Notes: generated by a model not told the origin, from the sequence alone. Positions 1 through 8,033 are shown, counted from the stretch's first letter. The stretch: DNA of 21,509 nucleotides from CAG-826 sp964654155 (GCA_964654155.1 CAZZGL010000019.1:1-21509); one strand, 5' to 3'. Translations and numbers: made by a program.

Positions 1-47
1 TACAAAACTTTAGAGGATATCAAGCCCTTCCCTACAAAACTTTAGAG
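1..47. repeat. Two direct copies of a 15-bp sequence, 32 bp apart
   Basis: TACAAAACTTTAGAG occurs at 1-15 and again at 33-47. The copies diverge immediately to the right (GGATATC versus CGCC in the sequence). The left side of the first copy is cut off by the window edge, so the repeat unit could be longer and the array could continue outside. A period of 32 bp is too short for a CRISPR repeat plus spacer. No function is assigned; it lies just past the end of the nuclease/ABC operon. Confidence 0.6.
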
Positions 48-66
48 CGCCAATTTTAATAAAAAG

Positions 67-1080
67 TTATTCAGCTAGAACTGCCATAATGGCGCCTCTA
101 AATTTTGTTCCTTTAGAATTTGTTCCTTCAATAGCAAAAATAACATCAACTGTTTTGTTATAATTATCTTCTAACCATGAATATTCTTCACAATTATTGC
201 TACCACCAGAATATAAGTTCATTGCAGGATCAGTGCTATAATTTGGATTATCGGACCAATCAAGAACTGACATAGTAATGTATGTACCTGAATTATAATA
301 ATTGATACGAACACCTTCTAAGAGATAAGCTTTACCAGCATAATTTTCTTTGTTGGCGATATCAGCTGTTAAACCAGCAACTGTTTTAATTTCAAATTTT
401 GTTTTATCAACAGTTGGAGCATTTGCATTTTCATAAACAACAACAATTGAATCTTTATCTGGACTTGCTAATTGAGTAACTCTATCAAGTGTTGAACCTT
501 TGAAATATCCTGAAGTTTCACCAGAAAGAATAATGTCTTGTCCACGTTTAACAACTTTTGCAGTATTTGAACCATAAACATAAAGTGCAGCATTTCCATC
601 AAAAAGATAGAAAGCGGTAGCATCAGCAGATGTAGAATTTGCATGAATAATTTGAGTAACAACACCACGAGTTGTAACTTTAGTTCCAACTGCACTATTT
701 AAAACTTCAGAAATACTAATATATTCTGTTGAAATAACTCTTTTTAATACCTTAACAGAAAAATCTCTTGTTTTAGTACAGGTATCTTTTGTAGCAGTTG
801 CAGTTAATTTAACATTAATATCAGATTCTGTTGATTGAGTAACTGTTGCTTTACTGCCATTAATCTTAATTGCATCATTATCCGAAACCCAAGAAATAGA
901 AACTCCACCAATTCCGTTTGTAGTTAAATTAAAATCACTTGAAATTTCAGTGTCAATTGTTAATTGAGATAAAGCTGTATTAACAATTTCTTCATTTGGA
1001 TCAGTATTATTTGATCCTCCACACGCTGCTAAACCAAAAGCAGTAGCAACGGTAAGTAAAATTTTTGTAAATTTTTTCAT
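67..1080 (-). CDS. Surface lipoprotein with Ig-like and OB-fold-like domains
   Basis: Predicted lipid-anchored surface protein of 337 aa. A signal peptide with a hydrophobic core ends in the lipobox LAAC, with the lipidated Cys at residue 20. Residues about 33-113 look like the bacterial atypical Ig-like domain, with the typical pattern of a SISW(V)SDN stretch, then LTATATK and a closing VKVL. Residues about 118-215 look like an OB-fold of the kind found in secreted nucleases of the YhcR type (TRGVVTQI, FYLFDGNAALYVYG, GQDIILSGE). The last 120 residues are unassigned and may hold a second OB-like fold. It is the last gene of the operon, 23 bp after the nuclease gene, with the RBS AAAGGAAGG before the ATG. 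Its place next to a surface nuclease and the OB-folds suggest a nucleic-acid-binding or nuclease-accessory role; this is inference. No catalytic motif was seen. Confidence 0.85.
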   Translation of the reverse strand: MKKFTKILLTVATAFGLAACGGSNNTDPNEEIVNTALSQLTIDTEISSDFNLTTNGIGGVSISWVSDNDAIKINGSKATVTQSTESDINVKLTATATKDTCTKTRDFSVKVLKRVISTEYISISEVLNSAVGTKVTTRGVVTQIIHANSTSADATAFYLFDGNAALYVYGSNTAKVVKRGQDIILSGETSGYFKGSTLDRVTQLASPDKDSIVVVYENANAPTVDKTKFEIKTVAGLTADIANKENYAGKAYLLEGVRINYYNSGTYITMSVLDWSDNPNYSTDPAMNLYSGGSNNCEEYSWLEDNYNKTVDVIFAIEGTNSKGTKFRGAIMAVLAE

Positions 1081-1103
1081 TTTAAATTCCTTCCTTTTAT
1101 TTT

Positions 1104-2684
1104 TTATTTTGAAATGGTAACATCAAATCCTAAATTGCCTTCTCCATCAATTGGTCTATTTCCTAAAACAATTTGATAGGATGGTAAATTTTCTTCTGCT
1201 TGAAGATCCATTTCACTATAAACACCCATTATTCCATATGCATCAACAGTTTTATTTTTAAATTCTGCAAATTCATTATATGTATATTCAGGTGCTAAAG
1301 TTCCATTAACACGAATACCCATTTTACCAAAACTTGAAGCAAAAAATGGTTTATCATTTTCATCATAATATGTAATCTTATCACTTGTATTAAGTGTAAA
1401 TGATTTATCTTTACTTTGATTTCCTAATGTAGTCGCAGACATTCCTTTAACATTAACTAATCTTCCTAAAATAGTTTCAAGATATTTTGCATCAAAATTA
1501 CTTGGAGTTAATTCAATTGGAGCAGGCATTGAAATAATATCTGCCTCGTTAGTTATTTTTGTAAATGTTTCTTTTTTCCAAACAATATCTGACATTTGTT
1601 TTTGTCCACCATATACAGCAAGACGCCCACGGATTTCAATTGTATCACCTACAGAAAATAATTGTCCAATCGATTTACCGTTAATACCCATATAAACATA
1701 TAATGATGTACCTAAACTATCTTCAAAATAGAAATTATTACCTATGAATGCTGTAATAACACCAGTCAAAGCAATAAATTTACCTTGATCACAATATTCA
1801 TCCCAGTGATCATAAGCATCTTTAATAGATTCTTTACGATTTTCACATTTATAAGGAGTTTTAGAATAATCATAATTAGGATCTATTTGCGCGCCTGTAT
1901 AACGTTGTTGCAATTTATTCATACGTAAGTCGGCTTCAAATAAAATATCATTTAATTTTAAAGAGCCATAATCTTCTTCATAACGGCTATATAATTTTGG
2001 TTCAACTTTTTTATCAGCATAATAGCAATAATTAGTGTCCCCAATGTTACCAGTATAGAATGAATAGCATTCTTCAATAACATCTAATTGAAGTGAACGG
2101 TAATTGTAATAATTATTTGAATCTCCTCCCTCAGGACAATACCAAATCATTGCTAACCAACGTGTTCCATTACTATCTAATCTAACACCTGGTTGATATT
2201 TTGCTGCATCATCTGGATATATTTCTTTATTAGAAGTATCAATAGATGTTGCATCAACAATGATTCCTTCAGCATTTTCTAATAATCCTTTGACATAAAC
2301 AGAAGCTTTTTTGCCCCAAGGATCAATAGAAGAAGTTGATTCAGGAGTATCTATAGCAAGAAAACGGACAGTTATATACGAACGTTCTGTTCTTAATGGA
2401 TTGGTCCATGAATCGGTTTCACCTTCTAAATGGAAAACTGCAGTATCACCATCAGTAACTGATTTAATTTTTAATTTGGCAACACCATGTTCCATAAAAT
2501 GGTTTTCTTCATCGATTGTTATTCCCATGTTACCAAAAGAAACACGATCAGAGTAATAATGATCAAATGTTGTTGGTACATTATCAATAACATCATCTTC
2601 CTTGGTGCCACCACAAGAAACTAGTCCTGAAACACTAATAAATATTGCTAAAATTGAAGTAAATTTTTTTAATCCCTTAAACAT
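1104..2684 (-). CDS. Surface thermonuclease-like (SNase) lipoprotein with C-terminal OB-folds
   Basis: Predicted secreted, lipid-anchored nuclease of 526 aa. The signal peptide ends in the lipobox LVSC, Cys24. Residues about 66-215 match the staphylococcal nuclease fold. TDGDT (77-81) holds the Ca-binding Asp, VRFLAIDTPE (106-115) supplies the Arg107, Asp112, Thr113 and Glu115 equivalents, and DSNGTRWLAMIWY (170-182) supplies the second catalytic Arg (Arg175). All key SNase residues therefore appear present, with a longer than usual insertion before Arg175. Residues about 302-372 look like an OB-fold (LTGVITAFIGNNFYFED, GDTIEIRGRL), and 405-510 may be a second one. The family hydrolyses DNA and RNA with Ca2+. 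The RBS GAGGT precedes the ATG. It sits between the transporter-binding lipoprotein gene (17 bp upstream) and the Ig/OB lipoprotein gene, in an operon with an ABC importer. The likely role is digestion of extracellular nucleic acids at the cell surface. Confidence 0.88.
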   Translation of the reverse strand: MFKGLKKFTSILAIFISVSGLVSCGGTKEDDVIDNVPTTFDHYYSDRVSFGNMGITIDEENHFMEHGVAKLKIKSVTDGDTAVFHLEGETDSWTNPLRTERSYITVRFLAIDTPESTSSIDPWGKKASVYVKGLLENAEGIIVDATSIDTSNKEIYPDDAAKYQPGVRLDSNGTRWLAMIWYCPEGGDSNNYYNYRSLQLDVIEECYSFYTGNIGDTNYCYYADKKVEPKLYSRYEEDYGSLKLNDILFEADLRMNKLQQRYTGAQIDPNYDYSKTPYKCENRKESIKDAYDHWDEYCDQGKFIALTGVITAFIGNNFYFEDSLGTSLYVYMGINGKSIGQLFSVGDTIEIRGRLAVYGGQKQMSDIVWKKETFTKITNEADIISMPAPIELTPSNFDAKYLETILGRLVNVKGMSATTLGNQSKDKSFTLNTSDKITYYDENDKPFFASSFGKMGIRVNGTLAPEYTYNEFAEFKNKTVDAYGIMGVYSEMDLQAEENLPSYQIVLGNRPIDGEGNLGFDVTISK

Positions 2685-2700
2685 AATTTAGTACCTCGAA

Positions 2701-4242
2701 TTACTCACATGTAAGTCTATAGTCTCTAAGTTTAGAATAAGCGCTCGTCATAGCTTCTGCAACATCCTTATTTTGACAATAAATTGTTTGTATCATTGTA
2801 TCAACTTCATCACGGACAATTGAAGAGCCTGAGAAAGCAGGATCAGTATAGAAATAATTTGTTTGAGCATCAGCCGCAACAATCGCTTGAGCTGTTGCTC
2901 CTCCAAAAATTGAATCCTTAGATGAAATGAAGGTCTTGAATTCATCGGTTTCTCTTGCGCTCTTTCTAACTGGTAAATAACCTGTATTCATTGAGAATTC
3001 AGCTGTAATATCGGTTGAAGTTAAATAACGAATTAGCAACCATGCTGCTAAACGAGTATAGTTATTACTATTTTTGGTTAAGATTGCAGCATTAGTTCCT
3101 TGTTGAATAACTGCTTGAACACCACTATCATAAGATTTTTGTGGAATCGTTGTTACTTTCATTTCATATTTACTTGAATCATTATTATTAACACCAGCGG
3201 TTGAACCGATAGAAATAAAAGCTTCATTATTTACCATTAAGTTCGAACCATAACCTTGGTTAACTTTATCAGGAACATTCCATAAACCCTCTTTAGCTTT
3301 TTCAACAAAATATGCTTGAGCGGTTTTAGTTGTTTGATTATCAAAACAAATAATACCTTTTCCAGTTGAATCTAATTTAGTATAAACTTCAGAAGCAGCA
3401 GTTAAATCTTCAGCCCATTGACGTGCAGTGGTAATAAAGAAGTTAGCCTTACTATCTATATAAACTGGATAAAACTTACTTGGTGTTCTGATAGAAACCT
3501 CATATTTAGCACCATTGTATTGCCAAGAAAGTGCATTATTTAAAGATTTTGTTTTTAACTCTTCAGAAACTTTCCATAGTTGTTCCCATGTTGGATTAAC
3601 CCATTGTCCATCTTCTGATAACCAACCATTTTTTTCTAAGATTGGATCAACTGCAGAAGCATTATAATACATAACTTCCGTTGATTTATTAAATGGTATA
3701 CCAGCAGTAATTGTTTCTCCATCTTTACCAATTAATTGGTTTTCGCTCCAATAAGTTGCAACAAAATCATTTTCAATCTCATCTTGAGTAAATCCAATGT
3801 TTTCCTTATCACTTGCATTCACATAATCATCGAGTGGTAAAAGAATTCCTGAACCAATATAATCAGCAAAATGATCAGGATATCCTAAAATCATTGTTGG
3901 AATAGAATTTGATTTGGTTCCTTGGTTAACACGACTTCTTAATCCATCATATCCACCACCGATTTGCTTAGCTACAACATCAATGTAAATTTCTTTTTCG
4001 GCCATTTCTTCTTCAAATCTCTCAATTAATGGTGTTAATTGATTAGTTATGTTGTGACCAAAAGAATGCCAAAACTCGACTGTAATCGGGGAGGCTTCTG
4101 AAGATTTAACTTTTAAATCATCAACACTTAATAATTTAAAAGCTTCGCCCGCATTTTCAACTGAATCTCCACATGATGTTAATGAAAATGTAAGTGGAAG
4201 AATTAAAGCAGAAAATGCAATAGCAAAAAATTTCTTTTTCAT
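2701..4242 (-). CDS. ABC transporter substrate-binding lipoprotein (family 1, UgpB/MalE-like)
   Basis: Extracellular solute-binding protein of 513 aa. The signal peptide ends in LTSC, Cys24 being the lipid anchor. The mature protein opens with the family-1 pattern VEFWHSFG followed by an amphipathic helix (LTPLIERFEEEM). It also contains IPFNKSTEVMYYN, typical of carbohydrate/glycerophosphate-type (CUT1) binding proteins, and the helical STAGVNNN and GTNAAILTKNS regions seen near the ligand cleft in this family. The RBS AAAGGAG lies just upstream. It is encoded between the permease genes and the nuclease gene, 69 bp after the permease stop. The family usually binds sugars or glycerol-phosphodiesters. 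Linkage to a nuclease suggests that nucleosides, nucleotides or sugar-phosphate fragments are possible here, but the ligand cannot be read from the sequence. Confidence 0.9.
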   Translation of the reverse strand: MKKKFFAIAFSALILPLTFSLTSCGDSVENAGEAFKLLSVDDLKVKSSEASPITVEFWHSFGHNITNQLTPLIERFEEEMAEKEIYIDVVAKQIGGGYDGLRSRVNQGTKSNSIPTMILGYPDHFADYIGSGILLPLDDYVNASDKENIGFTQDEIENDFVATYWSENQLIGKDGETITAGIPFNKSTEVMYYNASAVDPILEKNGWLSEDGQWVNPTWEQLWKVSEELKTKSLNNALSWQYNGAKYEVSIRTPSKFYPVYIDSKANFFITTARQWAEDLTAASEVYTKLDSTGKGIICFDNQTTKTAQAYFVEKAKEGLWNVPDKVNQGYGSNLMVNNEAFISIGSTAGVNNNDSSKYEMKVTTIPQKSYDSGVQAVIQQGTNAAILTKNSNNYTRLAAWLLIRYLTSTDITAEFSMNTGYLPVRKSARETDEFKTFISSKDSIFGGATAQAIVAADAQTNYFYTDPAFSGSSIVRDEVDTMIQTIYCQNKDVAEAMTSAYSKLRDYRLTCE

Positions 4243-4311
4243 CTTTTTTCTCCTTTTTCTCTCAATTTCCTATAAGGCAATTTTTCCGCTTGAGCAACGT
4301 ACTTTATTTAA

Positions 4312-5196
4312 CTAACCTTTAATGCCTGAACGAGAAACACCACGCATGATGTACTTCTTAAAGCAAGCAAAGGCAATTAACAATGGTAAACTGACAACAG
4401 TAGTGCCCGCCATAATAATATGGTCAGAAGAAGCTCCTGTGTCACTTTGGAATAATGACATTAAACCATCTGTAACTAGTTTCATTTCATAACCGTTACA
4501 TACTGTACGCGGCCAAATGTATGCATTCCATGATCCGATCATTGCAAGAATAGTAATAGTAATAATTGAAGATCTTGCAATTGGAATCATTACTTTCCAT
4601 AAATATTTAAAATCAGAATTTCCATCAACTTTTGCAGCATAATAAAGTTCATTTGGAATTTGTTTAAAATTTTGTCTTAAAAAGAATATATAAAAGACCG
4701 AAGCAACAAACGGAATAATAAGGGCCTGATATGTATCTAACCATCCAAGTTCTGCAATTGTTGTAAAATTAGTCATAACCATCATTTCACCCGGAACCAT
4801 CATCGTTGTTAACAACAAAGCAAATATTGGATCTCTAAGTTTAAATTCTAGTCTTGAAAACGCAAAAGCAGCAAGAACAGTAATTGTAACTTGAATAACA
4901 GTAGTTAAAACACCAACCAAAAGTGTATTTCCAATGTATCTTAATAAGATTTTATTTTCTCCTGCAAAAACATTTAAATAGTTATCAAATGTTGGTTTTA
5001 ACGGAATAAATGTTGCCGGAATTTGTGTAACTTCCTCTTGTGTCTTAAATGATGTTGCAATCATCCAATAAAACGGAATAAGAGTAAATAAAGCAAATAT
5101 TCCTAACACTAAATAAACGAATACTAAACGGATTTTACGTCTAACCTCATATTTTTTCGCTTGTGCATCACTAGCAAAGTAAAGATCTTGTTCCAT
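4312..5196 (-). CDS. ABC transporter permease, CUT1 family (UgpE/MalG-like)
   Basis: Integral membrane permease of 294 aa, the usual length for MalG/UgpE proteins. About six membrane segments can be seen, the first at residues 24-47. TSFKTQEEV follows it, as is typical of the MalG group. The EAA loop that contacts the ATPase is at about 184-203 (ELYYAAKVDGNSDFKYLW). The C-terminus KKYIMRGVSRSGIKG matches the MalG/UgpE tail (the family ending is usually GLTAGAVKG). The RBS AGGAGG lies at good distance, and the start is 13 bp after the stop of the partner permease gene, so the two are probably translated together. It should form a heterodimer with the protein encoded just upstream. Confidence 0.93.
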   Translation of the reverse strand: MEQDLYFASDAQAKKYEVRRKIRLVFVYLVLGIFALFTLIPFYWMIATSFKTQEEVTQIPATFIPLKPTFDNYLNVFAGENKILLRYIGNTLLVGVLTTVIQVTITVLAAFAFSRLEFKLRDPIFALLLTTMMVPGEMMVMTNFTTIAELGWLDTYQALIIPFVASVFYIFFLRQNFKQIPNELYYAAKVDGNSDFKYLWKVMIPIARSSIITITILAMIGSWNAYIWPRTVCNGYEMKLVTDGLMSLFQSDTGASSDHIIMAGTTVVSLPLLIAFACFKKYIMRGVSRSGIKG

Positions 5197-5209
5197 AAAT
5201 GTTTACCTC

Positions 5210-6409
5210 CTAATAATGAACTTTCTTTTTATTTGCCCACATTTGGACTGCGGTAATAATCAAAATAAAGATAAATAATATGAACGCAGCCGCTGAAGCT
5301 TTAGAAAGAAGAGTTGATCCCATAGTATTTTGTGTCACTTTATTAAAGTATCTATAAATATAACCGACTGCAGTGATAAATGTCTCATCTTGTCCATTGC
5401 CCATAGATTCGCCAAATAATGATACAACAGATGAATATGATTTAAATGCACCCATCATTGATGTAATCGTAATGTATAAAATCATTGGCGATAATAATGG
5501 AACAGTTATTTTTGTAAATACTCTTAATTTAGGTGTCGCATCAACTTGTGCAGCTTGATAATATTGTTTATCAATTCCTTGAATTCCTGATAGGAAAACA
5601 AGAATTTTAAACGCCAACCCATTCCAAATTGCATACACTGTTATAACAAATATACCAGCCCAATAAGGTATATGACCTGAAGTTCCTGTCCAAGCCACTG
5701 GGTCTATATCAAATATACTTAATAGTGAATTCACTAATCCATATTCCATTGGCGAAAAAATAGTAGCAAACACCAATCCAAACGCAATACCATTTGTAAC
5801 ATATGGTAAGAAAAATATAACTTGGAAAAATCCTTGTAATTTTTTTATAGAATTTAATAGAACTGTAATAATTAAAGCTATAATAATTGAAAGCGGAACA
5901 GAAACTACAACCATAATTACAGTATTACCCATTGCTCTCCAGAAAATAGGGTCTGTAAATACAGAAATATAAGAATCAAATCCAAAACTTCCAAATGAAT
6001 CAGTTAAATAATCATAATTTGGAAAGAACGAAACGATAAATGTTTTAACAATTGGATAAAAAGTAAAAACACCTAAAATTATTAATGCCGGCGCTAAACA
6101 AATTGTAGCTTTCCATCCATCTTTTTTCCATTCAAGCATTTGATTTGCGCCATTAGAAGATTTTTTCTTAGGCTCCATTAATTCATACTTTTCATGAATT
6201 ATAAATTTTGTTAACTGAACAAATAGCAATCCTAATATACCAAAAACAATAAGTGTCATGATAATAAGCCAAACTAATCGCATTTTGGTTTTTAAGCCTA
6301 TCAGGACCGCAATGTTTATTATAAGAAAATCGATAATCACAAAACATATCATCGAAATATCAATATGCTTATGTGACCAACGACAAATCTTTTTAAATAG
6401 ATTCAACAT
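5210..6409 (-). CDS. ABC transporter permease, CUT1 family (UgpA/MalF-like), N-terminally extended
   Basis: Integral membrane permease of 399 aa. The core starts near residue 100 (ATICLAPALIILGVFTFYPI), which is where ordinary UgpA proteins of about 300 aa begin. The EAA loop is at 283-303 (YYQAAQVDATPKLRVFTKI). The first ~95 residues are extra. They hold two more hydrophobic segments (about 18-38 and 46-68) and a basic stretch with KKK before the core, giving eight predicted segments in all. The start is supported by AGGAGG six bases before the ATG. It is encoded between the ATPase gene and the second permease gene. MalF of enteric bacteria also carries extra N-terminal segments, so the extension has precedent in the superfamily. 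Confidence 0.92.
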   Translation of the reverse strand: MLNLFKKICRWSHKHIDISMICFVIIDFLIINIAVLIGLKTKMRLVWLIIMTLIVFGILGLLFVQLTKFIIHEKYELMEPKKKSSNGANQMLEWKKDGWKATICLAPALIILGVFTFYPIVKTFIVSFFPNYDYLTDSFGSFGFDSYISVFTDPIFWRAMGNTVIMVVVSVPLSIIIALIITVLLNSIKKLQGFFQVIFFLPYVTNGIAFGLVFATIFSPMEYGLVNSLLSIFDIDPVAWTGTSGHIPYWAGIFVITVYAIWNGLAFKILVFLSGIQGIDKQYYQAAQVDATPKLRVFTKITVPLLSPMILYITITSMMGAFKSYSSVVSLFGESMGNGQDETFITAVGYIYRYFNKVTQNTMGSTLLSKASAAAFILFIFILIITAVQMWANKKKVHY

Positions 6410-6474
6410 TAGCTTTTCCTCCTCATTTATTGCCTAAAACTAATTTTCGAAATGTTAACTACCTAGGTAATAAA

Positions 6475-7539
6475 TTAAATCAAGCGATTTCCTTCTTCAT
6501 CAAAGATAAAGAATTTCTTTAAATCAATCTTAACATATTGTCCTGGTTCAACTTCATAATCACTTGGAATAATTGCTTTATAAGTTGTATTTTGTCCTTT
6601 AAACTTGAAAATAAGTGTTTTATCACGTCCAATGTATTCAACCATTTCAACAAATACTTCATATTTTCCTGTTGAACTTAAACGTACAAATTCTGGACGA
6701 ACACCAATATTTAATATTTTTCCTTCCTCTAAAATGCTAGCAGGAATATCTTCTTTAAATGTATCTTCAAAGAAATGAATTATTCCATCTTTAACAGATG
6801 CAGGAACAATATTAATTGGTGGTGTACCTAAAAATTTTGCAACAAACATATTTGCAGGTTCATTGTAAACCTCTTGTGGTTTACCAATTTGTTGAACTAC
6901 ACCAAAATTCATAACAACAATTTCATCAGAAATAGACATTGCTTCTTCTTGATCGTGTGTAACAAATATTGTTGTAATTCCAGTTTCTTTTTGAATTCTC
7001 TTAATTTCTTCACGTGTTTGTAAACGTAAACGAGCATCCAAGTTAGATAATGGTTCATCCAATAATAAAACTTGTGGCATTTTAACTAATGCTCTAGCAA
7101 TAGCGACACGTTGTTGTTGACCGCCCGAAAGTTGACTAGGTTTACGATTTAATAATTCACCAATTCCAACTAAATCTGCCATCTCTTTTGCGCGACGCAA
7201 AGCTTCCGTTTTCTCAACTTTTAAATTTTCTAAAGGAAATAAAATGTTTTGTAAAACGGTTAAATGAGGGTATAACGCATAATTTTGGAAAACTAAGCCA
7301 ATACCTCTTTTTTCTGGAGGAAATTTACTGACTTCATCCTCGCCAAAATAAATTTTTCCCTCAGTTGGACGATGCAAGCCCGCTATCATATAAAGCGTTG
7401 TTGACTTTCCACATCCAGATGGTCCTAAAAGACCCACCAATTTCCCAGATGGGATAGTAATGCTTAAATGATCAACTGCAATTACATCTCCTTCTTTCTT
7501 ACTAAACGATTTAGTAAGTCCAATAAGTTTAACTTCCAT
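6475..7539 (-). CDS. ABC transporter ATPase, CUT1 family (UgpC/MsmK/MalK-like)
   Basis: Cytoplasmic ATP-hydrolysing subunit, 354 aa. Walker A GPSGCGKS is at 39-46, the Q-loop at Gln85 (VFQNYALYPHLTV), the signature LSGGQ at 137-141, Walker B LLLDE ending at Glu162, the D-loop SNLD at 165-168 and the switch His at 195. The C-terminal ~120 residues form the short TOBE-type regulatory region of MalK/UgpC proteins. It is the first gene of the six-gene operon, read from a promoter about 60 bp upstream, with the RBS AGGAGG. A 64-bp gap to the next gene contains a weak mismatched hairpin without a U-run. All catalytic residues look intact. Such ATPases sometimes serve several CUT1 transporters, which cannot be judged here. 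Confidence 0.94.
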   Translation of the reverse strand: MEVKLIGLTKSFSKKEGDVIAVDHLSITIPSGKLVGLLGPSGCGKSTTLYMIAGLHRPTEGKIYFGEDEVSKFPPEKRGIGLVFQNYALYPHLTVLQNILFPLENLKVEKTEALRRAKEMADLVGIGELLNRKPSQLSGGQQQRVAIARALVKMPQVLLLDEPLSNLDARLRLQTREEIKRIQKETGITTIFVTHDQEEAMSISDEIVVMNFGVVQQIGKPQEVYNEPANMFVAKFLGTPPINIVPASVKDGIIHFFEDTFKEDIPASILEEGKILNIGVRPEFVRLSSTGKYEVFVEMVEYIGRDKTLIFKFKGQNTTYKAIIPSDYEVEPGQYVKIDLKKFFIFDEEGNRLI

Positions 7540-7562
7540 GGTAATCCTCCTGATAAGAATAC

Positions 7563-7582
7563 TATCATATAGCTATATGATA
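7563..7582. promoter_or_regulatory. 20-bp perfect palindrome, candidate operator of the nuclease/ABC operon
   Basis: The half-sites are TATCATATAG and CTATATGATA, exact reverse complements with no spacer. The palindrome contains the -10 hexamer (7577-7582) and extends past the predicted start point. A bound repressor would block RNA polymerase. A central ATAGCTAT with flanking arms resembles the symmetric operators of GntR-type regulators, but no regulator gene lies in the window. Just beside it, in the promoter spacer, is a second imperfect inverted repeat at 7583-7596 (CTTG and CAAG arms). Confidence 0.6.
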
Positions 7583-7605
7583 CTTGGTTTAACAAGAATT
7601 TTCAA
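7577..7605 (-). promoter_or_regulatory. Sigma-A promoter of the nuclease/ABC operon
   Basis: On the minus strand: -35 TTGAAA (7600-7605), a 17-bp spacer, -10 TATCAT (7577-7582). The predicted start is near 7570, about 30 nt before the ATPase ATG at 7539. The -10 sits inside the palindrome at 7563-7582. Confidence 0.6.
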
Positions 7606-7658
7606 TATAAGACTAATAATTATTTCAAGTAAAATTATGTAATCATTATTAATGCACA

Positions 7659-7689
7659 TAAAAAAACAATCGAATAATTTCGACTGTTT
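7659..7689 (-). terminator. Rho-independent terminator of the RDD/small-protein operon
   Basis: Read on the minus strand, a 10-bp stem (AACAGTCGAA with TTCGATTGTT, one G-U pair) with a 4-nt loop is followed by six T. It starts right after the stop codon of the 113-aa gene and separates that operon from the nuclease/ABC promoter. Confidence 0.85.
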
Positions 7690-7690
7690 T

Positions 7691-8032
7691 TTACTTCTTA
7701 GAAATAAACTGCCAATTATCAAGTTTATAACCAATTTTTGCGTCAATTAAAGCGGTAAAAATGGTAAGCAAATAACTATTTCTACCATAATAAAAAACCA
7801 AAGTAAAGCGATCATCCTTTAGATAAAAATTATAACAAAGAGGTTTATCGTACAATTGAAAAATGCGTTTGAATTCTTGATTAAATCGTTTCAAAAAACT
7901 ACGATCTTTGTTTTTAATTTTCTTTTCAATACTTAAATGAAAATCCATAAAATAACTCATGAATTCAGTAATATCTTTGGTTACTGTATCATTTATATAT
8001 TCTTGACGATAATTAGCTTTTAAAAAACACAT
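7691..8032 (-). CDS. Hypothetical protein, 113 aa
   Basis: Not recognised. The protein is 113 aa, basic and rich in Phe, Tyr and Lys, with no signal peptide or clear membrane segment. The middle is strongly charged (IEKKIKNKDRSFLKRFNQEFKRIF) and probably helical. The C-terminal half (YNFYLKDDRFTLVFYYGRNSYLL) looks like beta strands. Its ATG lies one base after the stop codon of the 44-aa gene, so translation is probably coupled; the nearest purine-rich element (GAAGG) is inside that small gene. It ends the operon, followed directly by a terminator. No function is proposed. Confidence 0.75.
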   Translation of the reverse strand: MCFLKANYRQEYINDTVTKDITEFMSYFMDFHLSIEKKIKNKDRSFLKRFNQEFKRIFQLYDKPLCYNFYLKDDRFTLVFYYGRNSYLLTIFTALIDAKIGYKLDNWQFISKK

Positions 8033-8033
8033 T

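Noticed and set aside
1..47. Possible CRISPR array end
   Set aside because: A period of 32 bp leaves no room for both a usual repeat and a spacer, and no cas gene is present in the window.
6410..6474. Hairpin between the ATPase and permease genes (CCTAGG palindrome)
   Set aside because: The stem has several mismatches and there is no T-run, so neither a terminator nor a riboswitch is supported.
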